Assembly (NCBI GenBank): GCA_963210315.1
Contig: OY723280.1
Location: 1,488,001 to 1,552,000 of the forward strand
Direction: 5' to 3'
Length of the DNA stretch: 64,000 bases
DNA from: Rhynchopus euleeides
Taxonomy: Eukaryota > Euglenozoa > Diplonemea > Diplonemida > Diplonemidae
The notes below the pieces were generated by a model. The model had not been told where the DNA came from. It saw only the letters and a program-made list of their open reading frames with translations, and did not search any database. This document shows positions 31,785 to 42,928 of this stretch, piece by piece. A program made the position numbers and the translations under genes. Positions within the stretch are counted from its first letter, which is position 1; every line of letters starts with the position of its first letter.

Positions 31785-34700
31785 ATGCTGAGCCGGGATG
31801 CGTGCCACAGGACGGAGCACCACAGCCAGCCCACGGGGGGTGGCGGGGCGGTCGCCATGGAGGACGCGCAGTGCGAGCACACTGCTGTGATGCACGAGCC
31901 ACGCCCGCCCGACCACCCCACGGATGTGGTGTCGCCCTCGCGCCGCTCTGTGCTCAGCCCCGAGGCGCTGACACGGCGCTGCGGGCGGCGGGAGCAGGAT
32001 GCCTGCCTGTGGTTCGACGGGGAGGGGAGCTACGTGGTGCTGCCGGGGTGCCCTGCGCTGGAGGAGGCGAGCGACACGCTGCAGGCTGACTTCTGGCTGA
32101 AGACATCCGCAACCGCCACAATGACTGTGTTTGACTGCCAGCTGGACTACGTCCGTATCGCACTCCGGATCGTGCACGGCGCTGTGTGCCTGGTGCTGGA
32201 GGAGGGTGCGGAGCGTGGCGGCTGCGGCTGCATGGCCTCGTCGACGACGCTCGTCAACGTTGGGGAGTGGCGGCACATCTCTGCGACATGGCAGCCCTGC
32301 TTCCTGCTGAAGATCAACGGGGTGCGTCAGGTGTTGTCACTTGAGGAGACACAGCACCCGGTGCAGCGGTCACGTAATACGCGGAGCAAAGAGGTGTGTT
32401 CAGAAGCTTGCAGGGTGTGGTGATGTGAAGGGGAAGGGGGAGGTTTGTTCTGGGAGGGGGGCAGTTAATCTGTTGGCGTTGTTTTCCATCGACACATATC
32501 ACACGTGCCCCCACAGGTTGCGGTTTTTGGCTGTGTGCTGCCCGACTCGTTCCGTGCGCATGAGACCCCTCAGGAGTGCTTCGAGGGCGGTATCACAGAG
32601 ATTCGCATCCGTGGTGACTATGGGCGGGGCCAGGCGGTCATCGCACGCTACCCGTGCGATGAGATGTCTGGAACCAGTTTGCGCAACGTGGTTGACAAGG
32701 GCGACGGGTCCCTCGCCATGATGCGCAAGCTGCAGTGGCTGTCCGGTGAGGGCGCACGGCTGCCGCCTACCTGCCTCGAGTTCCCCGGCACGTCGTACCT
32801 CACAGGGGGCACCTTGGTATGTAGGACGGGCTGCTGAGAGCAACCGCCCCATGCAGCATGTCCACACCGCACACACCACATCCACCACAGGGTATGGGCG
32901 CACACCTGGACCGTTTCGAGGTGGCTTTATGGGTGTGCACACGCAGCGCCTCCCTGATGACCCTTGTGGGGGTCACCGACTCTCAGAAACGGCACGCCCG
33001 ATTGAAATTTGCGCTGAACTGCAACGAATACGGGGGGCATGAGGCGGGCACGTTGCACCTCAGCGTCTGCGACTGCGCCGGGCGGCAGAAGGTCGCGATC
33101 TACAAACGCGTCGTGACGGACGGCAAGTGGTACCGCCTCCGCTGGGTCGTCGACGACGGCGCCTTCCACCTCTACGTCAATGGGGCTGCTGTCGAGATCA
33201 CCCTCTGCGAGGACTCGTCCCCCTCCGAGTTTGCCCGCTTCATGGACTACCCCGCCCTGGGGGGGCACAACGACAGGGGCACCGTCACGGAGCACTTCGC
33301 AGGCGTGATGCACGACCTCCAGATCAGCGAGGGCGGCACTGTACTGGGCAGATGGCTCCTCGACGACGGACCTGGCTCCACCCTCTTCAGCGACAGCTCC
33401 GGGTCTGCCAACCATGCGGTCTACCGCCTCCAGCGCGCCAAAGCAACGGTGGGCCTCCCGAATGCGTCACCTGTGGCTAGCCCGACGGGGCGGAGTTTCC
33501 CGAGCAAGATGAAGATTGACTTTGCGGTCCTAGACCGCCACGCTGCGGCCTGGCTCCCAGCAGAGTGCCCACCTGCGAGGCTCACTGGCGCTGCGCTGAA
33601 CCACGTCGTGCTTCCGGATGACGAGCGCCGAGCCCATGGGCGGCGGGATTCGCTGCACCTCTCGAGGCAGTCGTCGGGGCGCCGGCAGAGCAAGGCCAGA
33701 CAGTCCGTCGCCTACTCGAGGTCCCCACTACTGAGGCACGGACGCAAGAACTCCAGGGAGCAGCTGCCCACCACCTTCAGGCAGACCCTCTACAACATGT
33801 CGCTGCGCAGCGGCGCCTTCCGGGTTGTAGAGGACACGCTGAACGCGGTGCGCACGCACACCAGCACGCAGCAGACAGAGGCTGCTGTGGCCCACTGGAT
33901 CTGCCGCGGCGAGAATGCGCACTTCACGACACGCTTTGCATCCCCCCTGCAGCCCCTGGTATGCCTGGCGGCAGCGAGTGGGGAGTGGGTGGGTGGAAGA
34001 GGGGGTGGGGCGGGTGGTTCCCTATATTTGCGCTCCTTTGCCCTTGCCCCCCCCCGCCTGTGTGTCGCACCACAACATGCCACCATCCCACCCTCCGCTC
34101 CACACAGCCCCACTACAAACCGGTGAAACCGGTGACGATGTGGGATGTGATCGAAGACCTGCGGACCTGGGTCACCCCTGTGTGCCGCCTATGGGGCGAC
34201 CCGATGATCGATCGCCTGCGGGACAGCGCAAAACGTGCGGCAGAGGATTACCAACATATGTACAACAACTGCGACCTGGAGATGGTGCTGCCGTTCTACG
34301 TCCTGACGAGTGACTTTCTTGAGGCAACAGTCTGGGCCGCCTGGACGGGCGACGGGTGGCGCAGCCTGCAGTCATGGCGCGAGCTGGAGGCCGAGTTCAA
34401 AACACACGGCTTCATCACCTCTGTCCCCACCAACGTGGCGGCAGAGCTGCAGGTCTGCGCGGGGGGCTCCACACCCAAGGACATCCTCAACCAGGAGATG
34501 CCTGACATGTCGGACGACGAGGGCACAACAGCCACCAACCTTGCAGGCACCACGCTGTTCGTCACCGACACCGACACACCCATTGTGCGATACGTCCATG
34601 ACGCACAGTATGTCAAACCAGACTTCCCTATCCGCGACGTGGTGGCGTGGCTGACTGTCCCGGACAGGATGCAGCTCCGTCCTGGAGAGATCCTCCCACC

Positions 34701-37398
34701 GCATGTCTTAGAGTGCGTCTACTCCCGCCCCTTCACCGACTCCTTCTCCATACGCGGCTACACAATAGACGCCATCCGCGACCCCAAGGCACTGCATATC
34801 CTGGACCTCTGCTGCAGATGCCCCACCCCCTCTCAGGCAGACTCAGGCATATCAGAGCTCTTCGAAGACGTCCTCCACGAAGGGTTGCAGTCTCTCAGGC
34901 TCACCTCTGCACAGCTGACTACCCTGATATGGCACCAGTGCTCCGCAGCGCCTGAGGAAGAGGAGCTTGCGTGGGTCCCCGCACGCGACATCAGGGAGCT
35001 GCCCGAGCTGACCCCAGGTGAGATCTACAGCGCGCTGTCGCTGCAGAGGGTGACGGAGGGGGATGCTGCAGGGAAGTCTTATATTGTGTCGTTGAGCGGG
35101 CCGTCCGAACAGAGGTTTGCCCTGCATGAGTCGACAAAAAGCAGCTCGCAGTATAACAGCAAGGTGGATCTCTCACCGATCGACGAATCGGAGTGGGTTT
35201 TCCACCGGCTGTGGCGTGTCGCCAACGCGCACCCCAACCAGCTCGTGAATGAGGTGAGCTACGCCCTGGATGCCTCGGCAAAGGGGGTGCACCACAGCAG
35301 CGTGTTCATCAAAGGGTCTGCCGAGCAGATTATTTGCGACGGGCACACCCGGGTATTGCCGGATGAGGAAGGCCTCTCCACACTACCTCCCCAGGGCCTC
35401 GGGGGGGTGTTTGGAGAGGCTGAGGTTGGGGTTGGGGAGTTCTTCCTGTCTCCTGACCCATCCGGGTGGCATGCCGACCGGCACAGCAGTGTTGTGGACT
35501 TCCGCCCTGCTGTCCAAACAGGGCACGCCCCGCCGGAGTCATTCATCGTCGCGCATGAGAATACAGGGTGGCATCTCAGGACCCATCCGAATTCACCTTA
35601 CTCCGACCACAAGCCGGTTCTCCTTCACCCAGGGAGCTATGTTTATGAGCTGGGCGCCTGGCTTCTCCCAAAGGCGGCACCTCTGGTGCATCTCGTCAGC
35701 ACCGCAATGGAGAGCCTGCTGAACACAACAATCCTGTTTGGCAACAGCGTGGTTCACGGGAGCTCTCATTCATCCCTTCTCCTGCAGCAGTCACTCGGCC
35801 CGCCGGGGGAGATCTTCGCCGAAATCCCCTCCAACAGGGTCTGGGCTGGGGCGAAGGGGGACGTGCTGCGCTGGTCGGACTACCTCCTCGCCAGCAACAC
35901 GGCGCGTGCCGGAGGCATGGGGGACGTCACCCTGCTCCCGACAGGCTTCTCCTCCCGCGGCGCTGGTGTAAGGGAGGAGGGGTGCGAGTCGCACCACACC
36001 GTCCTCAAGCCTCTGAAGGGGTCGAGCTGCCGCAACATCGCGAGGTTCTCCCGCCACCCGAGGCACCCTCTCTGGCTCTTCGACTGCTACTCCGTATGGC
36101 AGGTCGAGACGACATTCTCCGAAAGCCGCAGAGGCGGGGCGGGGGGGTGCCATGCCGGGCGCGACCCGCGCAGCTCCGCGCGTCCGCTGGAGGGAGGCAT
36201 CCTCAACGAGACTTCCGTGTTTGGGGGGCAGGGTGGAGGGCAGGCGTCGCAAGAGGTGACCCACCTCGTCCTCCGTGAGATCACAGAGCTGGATGCGCTC
36301 GAGGCGCGTCTCAGGCAGGCCATGGGGAAGCCCCTGGGTGTGGTGGCCGTTGGGTCTTCCGCCAGCCCTCCGTCTGCCAGCCCCATTCAGGCAGTCACCT
36401 CCCCCCAGTCGGCCAAGCATGGCGACCAGACCCGGGCACCCTCTGCGATGGACCATGCTGCCCAGCTGGCATCACACGCCACCCTAGAGCTCTCTTGTGT
36501 GTATGATGAGCTTTTCATCCCAGATGAGAGTGTCAGGTCCCCGATTCCATCGCGGAGGGGGACAGTGATGAATGCGCCTGCCCCACCATCTCCAAGAGAT
36601 GACGAGGTGGTGGCGTTGGAGCAGCTCTTGCGTGTGCTGCGTCGTGTCTCCCTCGCGCGGGCGAGGCACCACGAGCTGCGTGTGGGGAACAGCGATGCCT
36701 TAGCGTCGGACCTCGAGGTGAAGGACCACCTGTCGTGGGCGTTGGAGGAGGTCATCAACCTTGACAAACCGCTCAGCACGTCTGAGGTGGGGTGGCGCGC
36801 GGCACGAGGGCTGATCCGTGTCGGGGCGGACCACTCCCGCCTCGATAAGCTGCTGCGCAGGGCATGGGGGGAGGGGGCGAAGGACCGGGCACCCCTCGAC
36901 TATCTGGACCGTGTCATGCGCCTCCTCTACTGCGGGGCGAGCTGTGTGACGAAGGGGGAGCGGATGTGCTTCACAGCACCCTTCAACGCAGAGTACACCC
37001 CGCTCCATGTGGCGGCGGCATCCAACAGGGCAGCGTATCTGAAGGCGTTGGTGGAGGTGTTTGAGGTGCCGCTCGACGCGCCGGATATTGACAACAGGAC
37101 GGCGCTGCATCTCGCGGTGGAGGCGTGTGCGTTTGAGGCTGTGGTTGCCCTGTTGGAGCTGGGGGCGGCGGCGTCGGCGCAGGATCAGAATGGGCGGACC
37201 CCACTCCACGTTGCAATCTTCAAAGACTACGCGAAGTGCCCCCAAGCGTTTGCAATCGTGAAGCAGCTGGCGGTCACCGCCGACCCCACCATCCGTGACA
37301 TGCACGGGCTGACCCCGAAGGCACTAGCAATGGAGAGGGAACAGCGTGCGGTTGTCAACTTCCTCGATAAGGTCGATGCCTTCACCAGCGGTGTATAG
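31785..37398 (+). CDS. LamG-type domains plus ankyrin-repeat protein, four exons, ~1755 aa
   Basis: Exons: 31785-32393, 32517-32816, 32891-33958, 34108-37398 (TAG). All three introns (123, 74, 149 nt) are phase 0 with GTRTG...CAG ends. ATG 31785 is used; ATG 31857 (gccATGG context) is an equally good start 24 codons later. Two concanavalin-A/LamG-like beta-sandwich modules are visible, residues about 65-290 and 305-485 (motifs LQADFWLK, GEWRHISATW, then FEVALWV, DGKWYRLRWVVDDGAFHLYVNG). A basic Ser-rich linker follows, then about 1000 residues I do not recognise. About four ankyrin repeats (YTPLHVAAASNRAAYLKALV, RTALHLAVE, RTPLHVAIF) close the protein at about 1615-1750. No signal peptide is evident, so the LamG modules are probably cytosolic. 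Role inferred only as ligand or protein binding. Confidence 0.85.
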
Positions 37399-38611
37399 GG
37401 GTGCTATTATTCTATTGGTGTACAGGGTGAAGGGGTGGGAGGGGAAGGAGGGGTGCTCGCAGGCAGCTTCTATCTTTTATCGTACAAACAAAGAACGCAA
37501 CTCCAAGTCTTTTTGCCATCGTAAAATTCACATTTTATGATTTGTGGCCCAAAAGAAAAAGACAAGAATATACACGAAACTGTAGGATTAGCGGGGATCC
37601 CGTCCATCACAACCAACAACACACAATACAAAAAGGGTCTGCAAAGAGCGGCCCTTTTCCTTGCTCCCTGCAACACTATCCCACTTCATTCTAGGCTCTG
37701 CAGAGAGGTGCCCCTCCGTCAACTCCCCCCCCCCCCCTTTACACCCTCACACCGCCCTGAACCCAACCCAACTGATAAAAGCACCCCCGCTTTCCAGCCG
37801 GGGTGTTCCCCCCCCCCCCCCTTTGCCCTTTGTCTTCATATAAACCCTATGCACGGGTCAGGTGACAGCGCTCTCCGGCCTTTGTGCCCTGCTCTGCGTG
37901 CTGTGGATGCGATGGGGATCAGACATGGTCTGTGGATGGGGTGCGGCGGTGGAATCGGCACCTGGAGGAAGAGAGGATGGCAGCATTGGGTGGGTTATTT
38001 GCTATAACCTGTCTCAGGTCACAGTAGAAAAGACTGTTGGCAGCGCATGTATGGACACCCATACACGCACAGGTGGGCACAAACAAAGAGGAAACGAAGA
38101 ATAAGGGAACAACACGGTGGGAGGGCAGGGGGGGCGCGGGTGGAAAAATCACCTTCGCTATGTGAAGCCTACGAGATGAGGCTTACCGAGCAACACGGTG
38201 CACAAGTTAGCTATGTACGAGTGAACTCAACGCGTCGAGTCGACAGCCTCAAACTCGACAAGTGTTCGCACTTGCCGAGTCGACATCTCACAGGGATTGC
38301 AGGCAAAATCTACTGGCAGTTGTCGATTTCGACAAGTGGTCAGTTGTCGAGTTTTCAGTTGTCGACTCCACTCCTGGTGGCAAACACTAGCGCACCGTGA
38401 ACACGCCCCCTCCCCCCCCGCCCCCCTTTGCCACCACAACATGCCAATTGCTCGAAAGTAAGGAGTACCCCTGCTCTTCTCTGCTGAAGCTCACCAGAGC
38501 CCGTGCCCCCTTCACTCGCCCTGCTCGGGGCCTGTTTTTGCTGCGGCGGAAGGCATCTCACATGACACCATCACGCCGCAGGTTGCCGGCGAATCCAGCA
38601 AGGCTTCGACA
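37399..38611. other. Intergenic region before the mucin-like gene
   Basis: No gene was found. GTCGA-rich repeats lie at 38230-38370, including a hairpin at 38253-38280 (ACTCGACAAGTG, TTCG loop, CACTTGCCGAGT), plus several C-rich tracts. TATAAA occurs near 37838. Promoter signals for 38612 cannot be assigned. Confidence 0.4.
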
Positions 38612-41600
38612 ATGCGTGCCGTCAGGTGTGCGCCGTGGCGGACGGTGCTGCTCAGTGTGGCGGTTGCAGTGTGGTGCGGTTTTGCGGCAGGGTCGGAGGT
38701 GGCGGAGGTGCGTGGGGAGGTGAACCCAACTGGGACGCCGCCATCGCACAGCCTCACATCTGCACCGGCTGCTACTGCAACTGGTGTCCCGCCGACACGC
38801 ATCCAGACATCTGCACCGTCTGCGACTGCAACTGGTGTTCCGGCTGCGCCAGTTCCGACGTCTGTACCGACTGCAACTGCAACTGGTGTCCCGCCGACAC
38901 GCATCCTGACATCTGCACCGGTTGCAACTGCAACTGGTGTCCCGCCGACACGCATGCTGACATCTGCACCGGCTGCAACTGCAACTGGTGTTCCGGCTGC
39001 GCCTGTTCTGACATCTGCACCGACTGCAACTGCAGCTGGTGTCCCGCCGACACGCATGCTGACATCTGCACCGGCTGCAACTGCAACTGGTGTTCCGGCT
39101 GCGCCTGTTCTGACATCTGCACCGACAACTGGTGTCCCGGCTGCGCCAGTTCTGACCTCTGCTCCGACTGCAACTGCAACTGGCGTCCCGCCGACACGCA
39201 TCCAGACATCTGCACCGTCTGCAACTGCAACTGGGGCTCCGGCTGCGCCTGTTCTGACATCTGCACCGACAACTGGTGTCCCGGCTGCGCCAGTTCTGAC
39301 CTCTGCACCTGCTGCAACTGCAACTGGTGTTCCGGCTGCGCCTGTTCTGACATCTGCACCGACAACAGGTGTCCCGGCTGCGCCAGTTCTGACCTCTGCA
39401 CCGTCTGCAACTGCAACTGGTGTCCCGCCGACACGCATCCTGACATCTGCACCGACTGCAACTGCAACTGGGGTTCCGGCTGCGCCTGTTCTGACATCTG
39501 CACCGACAACTGGTGTCCCGGCTGCGCCAGTTCTGACCTCTGCACCGGCTGCAACTGCAACTGGTGTTCCGGCTGCGCCAGTTCTGACCTCTGCACCGTC
39601 TGCAACTGCAACTGGTGTCCCGCCGACACGCATGCTGCCATCTGCACCGGCTGCAACTGCAACTGGTGTTCCGGCTGCGCCAGTTCTGACATCTGCACCG
39701 ACAACTGGTGTCCCGGCTGCGCCAGTTCTGACCTCTGCACCGGCTGCAACTGCAACTGGTGTCCCGCCGACACGCATGCTGACATCTGCACCGGCTGCAA
39801 CTGCAACTGGTGTTCCGGCTGCGCCAGTTCTGACATCTGCACCGACAACTGGTGTCCCGGCTGCGCCAGTTCTGACCTCTGCTCCGACTGCAACTGCAAC
39901 TGGCGTCCCGCCGACACGCATCCAGACATCTGCACCGGCTGCAACTGCAACTGGTGTCCCGGCTGCGCCAGTTCTGACCTCTGCACCGGCTGCAACTGCA
40001 ACTGGTGTTCCGGCTGCGCCTGTTCTGACATCTGCACCGACAAGTGGTGTCCCGGCTGCGCCAGTTCTGACCTCTGCACCGTCTGCAACTGCAACTGGTG
40101 TCCCGCCGCCACGCATGCTGACATCTGCACCGGCTGCAACTGCAACTGGTGTTCCGGCTGCGCCAGTTCTGACATCTGCACCGACAACTGGTGTCCCGGC
40201 TGCGCCAGTTCTGACCTCTGCTCCGACTGCAACTGCAACTGGCGTCCCGCCGACACGCATCCAGACATCTGCACCGTCTGCAACTGCAACTGGTGTCCCG
40301 GCTGCGCCAGTTCTGACCTCTGCACCGGCTGCAACTGCAACTGGTGTTCCGGCTGCGCCTGTTCTGACATCTGCACCGACAACTGGTGTCCCGGCTGCGC
40401 CAGTTCTGACCTCTGCACCTGCTGCAACTGCAACTGGTGTTCCGGCTGCGCCTGTTCTGACATCTGCACCGACAACAGGTGTCCCGGCTGCGCCAGTTCT
40501 GACCTCTGCACCGTCTGCAACTGCAACTGGTGTCCCGCCGACACGCATCCTGACATCTGCACCGACTGCAACTGCAACTGGGGTTCCGGCTGCGCCTGTT
40601 CTGACATCTGCACCGACAACTGGTGTCCCGGCTGCGCCAGTTCTGACCTCTGCACCGTCTGCAACTGCAACTGGTGTCCCGCCGCCACGCATGCTGACAT
40701 ATGCACCGGCTGCAACTGCAACTGGTGTTCCGGCTGCGCCAGTTCTGACATCTGCACCGACAACTGGTGTCCCGGCTGCGCCAGTTCTGACCTCTGCTCC
40801 GACTGCAACTGCAACTGGCGTCCCGCCGACACGCATCCAGACATCTGCACCGTCTGCAACTGCAACTGGTGTCCCGGCTGCGCCAGTTCTGACCTCTGCA
40901 CCGGCTGCAACTGCAACTGGTGTTCCGGCTGCGCCTGTTCTGACATCTGCACCGACAACGGGTGTCCCGGCTGCGCCAGTTCTGACCTCTGCACCGGCTG
41001 CAACTGCAACTGGTGTCCCGGCTGCGCCAGTTCTGACATCTGCACCGACAACTGGTGTCCCGGCTGCGCCAGTTCTGACCTCTGCTCCGACTGCAACTGC
41101 AACTGGTGTCCCGCCGACACGCATCCAGACATCTGCACCGTGTGCAACTGCAACTGGTGTCCCGGCTGCGCCTGTTCTGACATCTGCACCGACAACTGGT
41201 GTTCCGGCTGCGCCAGTTCTGACCTCTGCACCGTCTGCAACTGCAACTGGTGTCCCGCCCACACGCATGCTGACATCTGCACCGGCTGCAACTGCAACTG
41301 GTGTTCCGGCTGCGCCTGTTCTGACATCTGCACCGACAACTGGTGTCCCGGCTGCGCCAGTTCTGACCTCTGCTCCGACTGCAACTGCAACTGGCGTCCC
41401 GCCGACACGCATCCAGACATCTGCACCATCTGCAACTGCAACTGGTGTCCCGGCTGCGCCAGTTCTGACCTCTGCACCGGCTGCAACTGCAACTGGTGTT
41501 CCGGCTGCGCCTGTTCTGACATCTGCACCGACAACTGGTGTCCCGGCTGCGCCAGTTCTGACCTCTGCACCGTCTGCAACTGCAACTGGTGTCCCGCCGA

Positions 41601-42928
41601 CACGCATCCTGACATCTGCACCGGCTGCAACTGCAACTGGTGTTCCGGCTGCGCCTGTTCTGACATCTGCACCGACAACTGGTGTCCCGGCTGCGCCAGT
41701 TCTGACCTCTGCACCGGCTGCAACTGCAACTGGTGTCCCGCCGACACGCATGCTGACATCTGCACCGGCTGCAACTGCAACTGGTGTTGCGGCTGCGCCA
41801 GTTCTGACATCTGCACCGACAACTGGTGTCCCGGCTGCGCCAGTTCTGACCTCTGCTCCGACTGCAACTGCAACTGGCGTCCCGCCGACACGCATCCAGA
41901 CATCTGCACCGTCTGCAACTGCAACTGGTGTCCCGGCTGCGCCAGTTCTGACCTCTGCACCGGCTGCAACTGCAACTGGTGTTCCGGCTGCGCCTGTTCT
42001 GACATCTGCACCGACAACTGGTGTCCCGGCTGCGCCAGTTCTGACCTCTGCTCCGACTGCAACTGCAACTGGCGTCCCGCCGACACGCATCCAGACATCT
42101 GCACCGGCTGCAACTGCAACTGGTGTTCCGGCTGCGCCTGTTTTGACATCTGCACCGACTGCATCGGCAACTGGTGTCCCGGCTGCGCCAGTTCTGACCT
42201 CTGCTCTGTCTGCAACTGCATCTGGTGTCCCGCCGACACGCATCCTGACATCTGCACCGGCTGAAACTGCAACTGGGGTTCCGGCTGCGCCTGTTCTGAC
42301 ATCTGCACCGGCTGCAACTGCAACTGGTGTCCCGCCGACACGCCTCCTGACATCTGCACCGTCTGCAACGGCAACTGGTGTGCCGGTTTCTCCCGTTCTC
42401 ACCTCTGCGCCTACACCTGCCCCGAGCACGCCTGCCCCGGTCTCTCGGAAGACGACTTGCCCAGGGGCTACACAGGTGGCCGCGTTCCCGTCCGACGCTG
42501 CATTTGACCAGCGTGCACCGCTTCTGTTCGGTGGGAACTTTCGGGTGGTGGCCCGCTTGCTGATCAACAGGCACACGTGGTGGGCACGTGTGTTTGACTT
42601 TGGGAACGGGGAATCACGTGACAACGTGCTCATCACACAGACCAGTGGCAGCGGAAGACTGTCGCTCCACGTGTACGTGGGCCGCCGGTCACAGTCCATC
42701 ACATGCAACACGCCGGCACCCGTGGGGCGCAGCTTTGATGTCGAGGCGTCTGTGCTCAAGGGGGAGGCAGAGTTGTATGTGGACGGTGTGCTGTGTGCAC
42801 AGGGGCATGTCATGGCACCGCGTGCTGTGCTGCGGCTTGGGAACCTCATCGGGCGGAGCCACTGGGCACAGGACAGCCTGCTGGACGGCGAGGTGAGCTC
42901 ATTTGTGCTCGACACATGTGCAGCGTAA
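38612..42928 (+). CDS. Secreted mucin-like tandem-repeat protein with C-terminal LamG domain, 1438 aa
   Basis: ATG at 38612 is followed by a good signal peptide (basic start, then TVLLSVAVAVWCGFAAG). Residues ~46-1270 are repeats of two forms, a 17-residue unit such as GVPPTRIQTSAPSATAT and a 14-residue unit GVPAAPVLTSAPTT. Both are rich in Thr, Ser, Pro and Ala and therefore likely O-glycosylated. Residues ~1300-1438 form a LamG/concanavalin-like module (FRVVARLLINRHTWWARVFDFG, LYVDGVLCAQGHV, LLDGEVSSFVLD). There is no C-terminal membrane segment or GPI signal, so it is probably extracellular matrix or an adhesin (inference). The frame was chosen over four other long open frames because only this one has the signal peptide and a domain after the array. 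Single exon. Confidence 0.85.
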   Translation: MRAVRCAPWRTVLLSVAVAVWCGFAAGSEVAEVRGEVNPTGTPPSHSLTSAPAATATGVPPTRIQTSAPSATATGVPAAPVPTSVPTATATGVPPTRILTSAPVATATGVPPTRMLTSAPAATATGVPAAPVLTSAPTATAAGVPPTRMLTSAPAATATGVPAAPVLTSAPTTGVPAAPVLTSAPTATATGVPPTRIQTSAPSATATGAPAAPVLTSAPTTGVPAAPVLTSAPAATATGVPAAPVLTSAPTTGVPAAPVLTSAPSATATGVPPTRILTSAPTATATGVPAAPVLTSAPTTGVPAAPVLTSAPAATATGVPAAPVLTSAPSATATGVPPTRMLPSAPAATATGVPAAPVLTSAPTTGVPAAPVLTSAPAATATGVPPTRMLTSAPAATATGVPAAPVLTSAPTTGVPAAPVLTSAPTATATGVPPTRIQTSAPAATATGVPAAPVLTSAPAATATGVPAAPVLTSAPTSGVPAAPVLTSAPSATATGVPPPRMLTSAPAATATGVPAAPVLTSAPTTGVPAAPVLTSAPTATATGVPPTRIQTSAPSATATGVPAAPVLTSAPAATATGVPAAPVLTSAPTTGVPAAPVLTSAPAATATGVPAAPVLTSAPTTGVPAAPVLTSAPSATATGVPPTRILTSAPTATATGVPAAPVLTSAPTTGVPAAPVLTSAPSATATGVPPPRMLTYAPAATATGVPAAPVLTSAPTTGVPAAPVLTSAPTATATGVPPTRIQTSAPSATATGVPAAPVLTSAPAATATGVPAAPVLTSAPTTGVPAAPVLTSAPAATATGVPAAPVLTSAPTTGVPAAPVLTSAPTATATGVPPTRIQTSAPCATATGVPAAPVLTSAPTTGVPAAPVLTSAPSATATGVPPTRMLTSAPAATATGVPAAPVLTSAPTTGVPAAPVLTSAPTATATGVPPTRIQTSAPSATATGVPAAPVLTSAPAATATGVPAAPVLTSAPTTGVPAAPVLTSAPSATATGVPPTRILTSAPAATATGVPAAPVLTSAPTTGVPAAPVLTSAPAATATGVPPTRMLTSAPAATATGVAAAPVLTSAPTTGVPAAPVLTSAPTATATGVPPTRIQTSAPSATATGVPAAPVLTSAPAATATGVPAAPVLTSAPTTGVPAAPVLTSAPTATATGVPPTRIQTSAPAATATGVPAAPVLTSAPTASATGVPAAPVLTSALSATASGVPPTRILTSAPAETATGVPAAPVLTSAPAATATGVPPTRLLTSAPSATATGVPVSPVLTSAPTPAPSTPAPVSRKTTCPGATQVAAFPSDAAFDQRAPLLFGGNFRVVARLLINRHTWWARVFDFGNGESRDNVLITQTSGSGRLSLHVYVGRRSQSITCNTPAPVGRSFDVEASVLKGEAELYVDGVLCAQGHVMAPRAVLRLGNLIGRSHWAQDSLLDGEVSSFVLDTCAA
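38760..42430 (+). repeat. ~3.7-kb coding minisatellite of 51-bp and 42-bp units
   Basis: About 75 units occur in irregular higher-order order. The 42-bp unit lacks nine bases (around GACTGCAAC) of the 51-bp unit, so the frame is kept. Common words are CTGCAACTGCAACTGGTGTC and CGGCTGCGCCAGTTCTGAC. Near-identity of distant units points to recent unequal exchange or conversion. Confidence 0.95.

Noticed and set aside
38760..42430. CRISPR-like array
   Set aside because: Units are contiguous coding repeats without unique spacers, in a eukaryotic gene.
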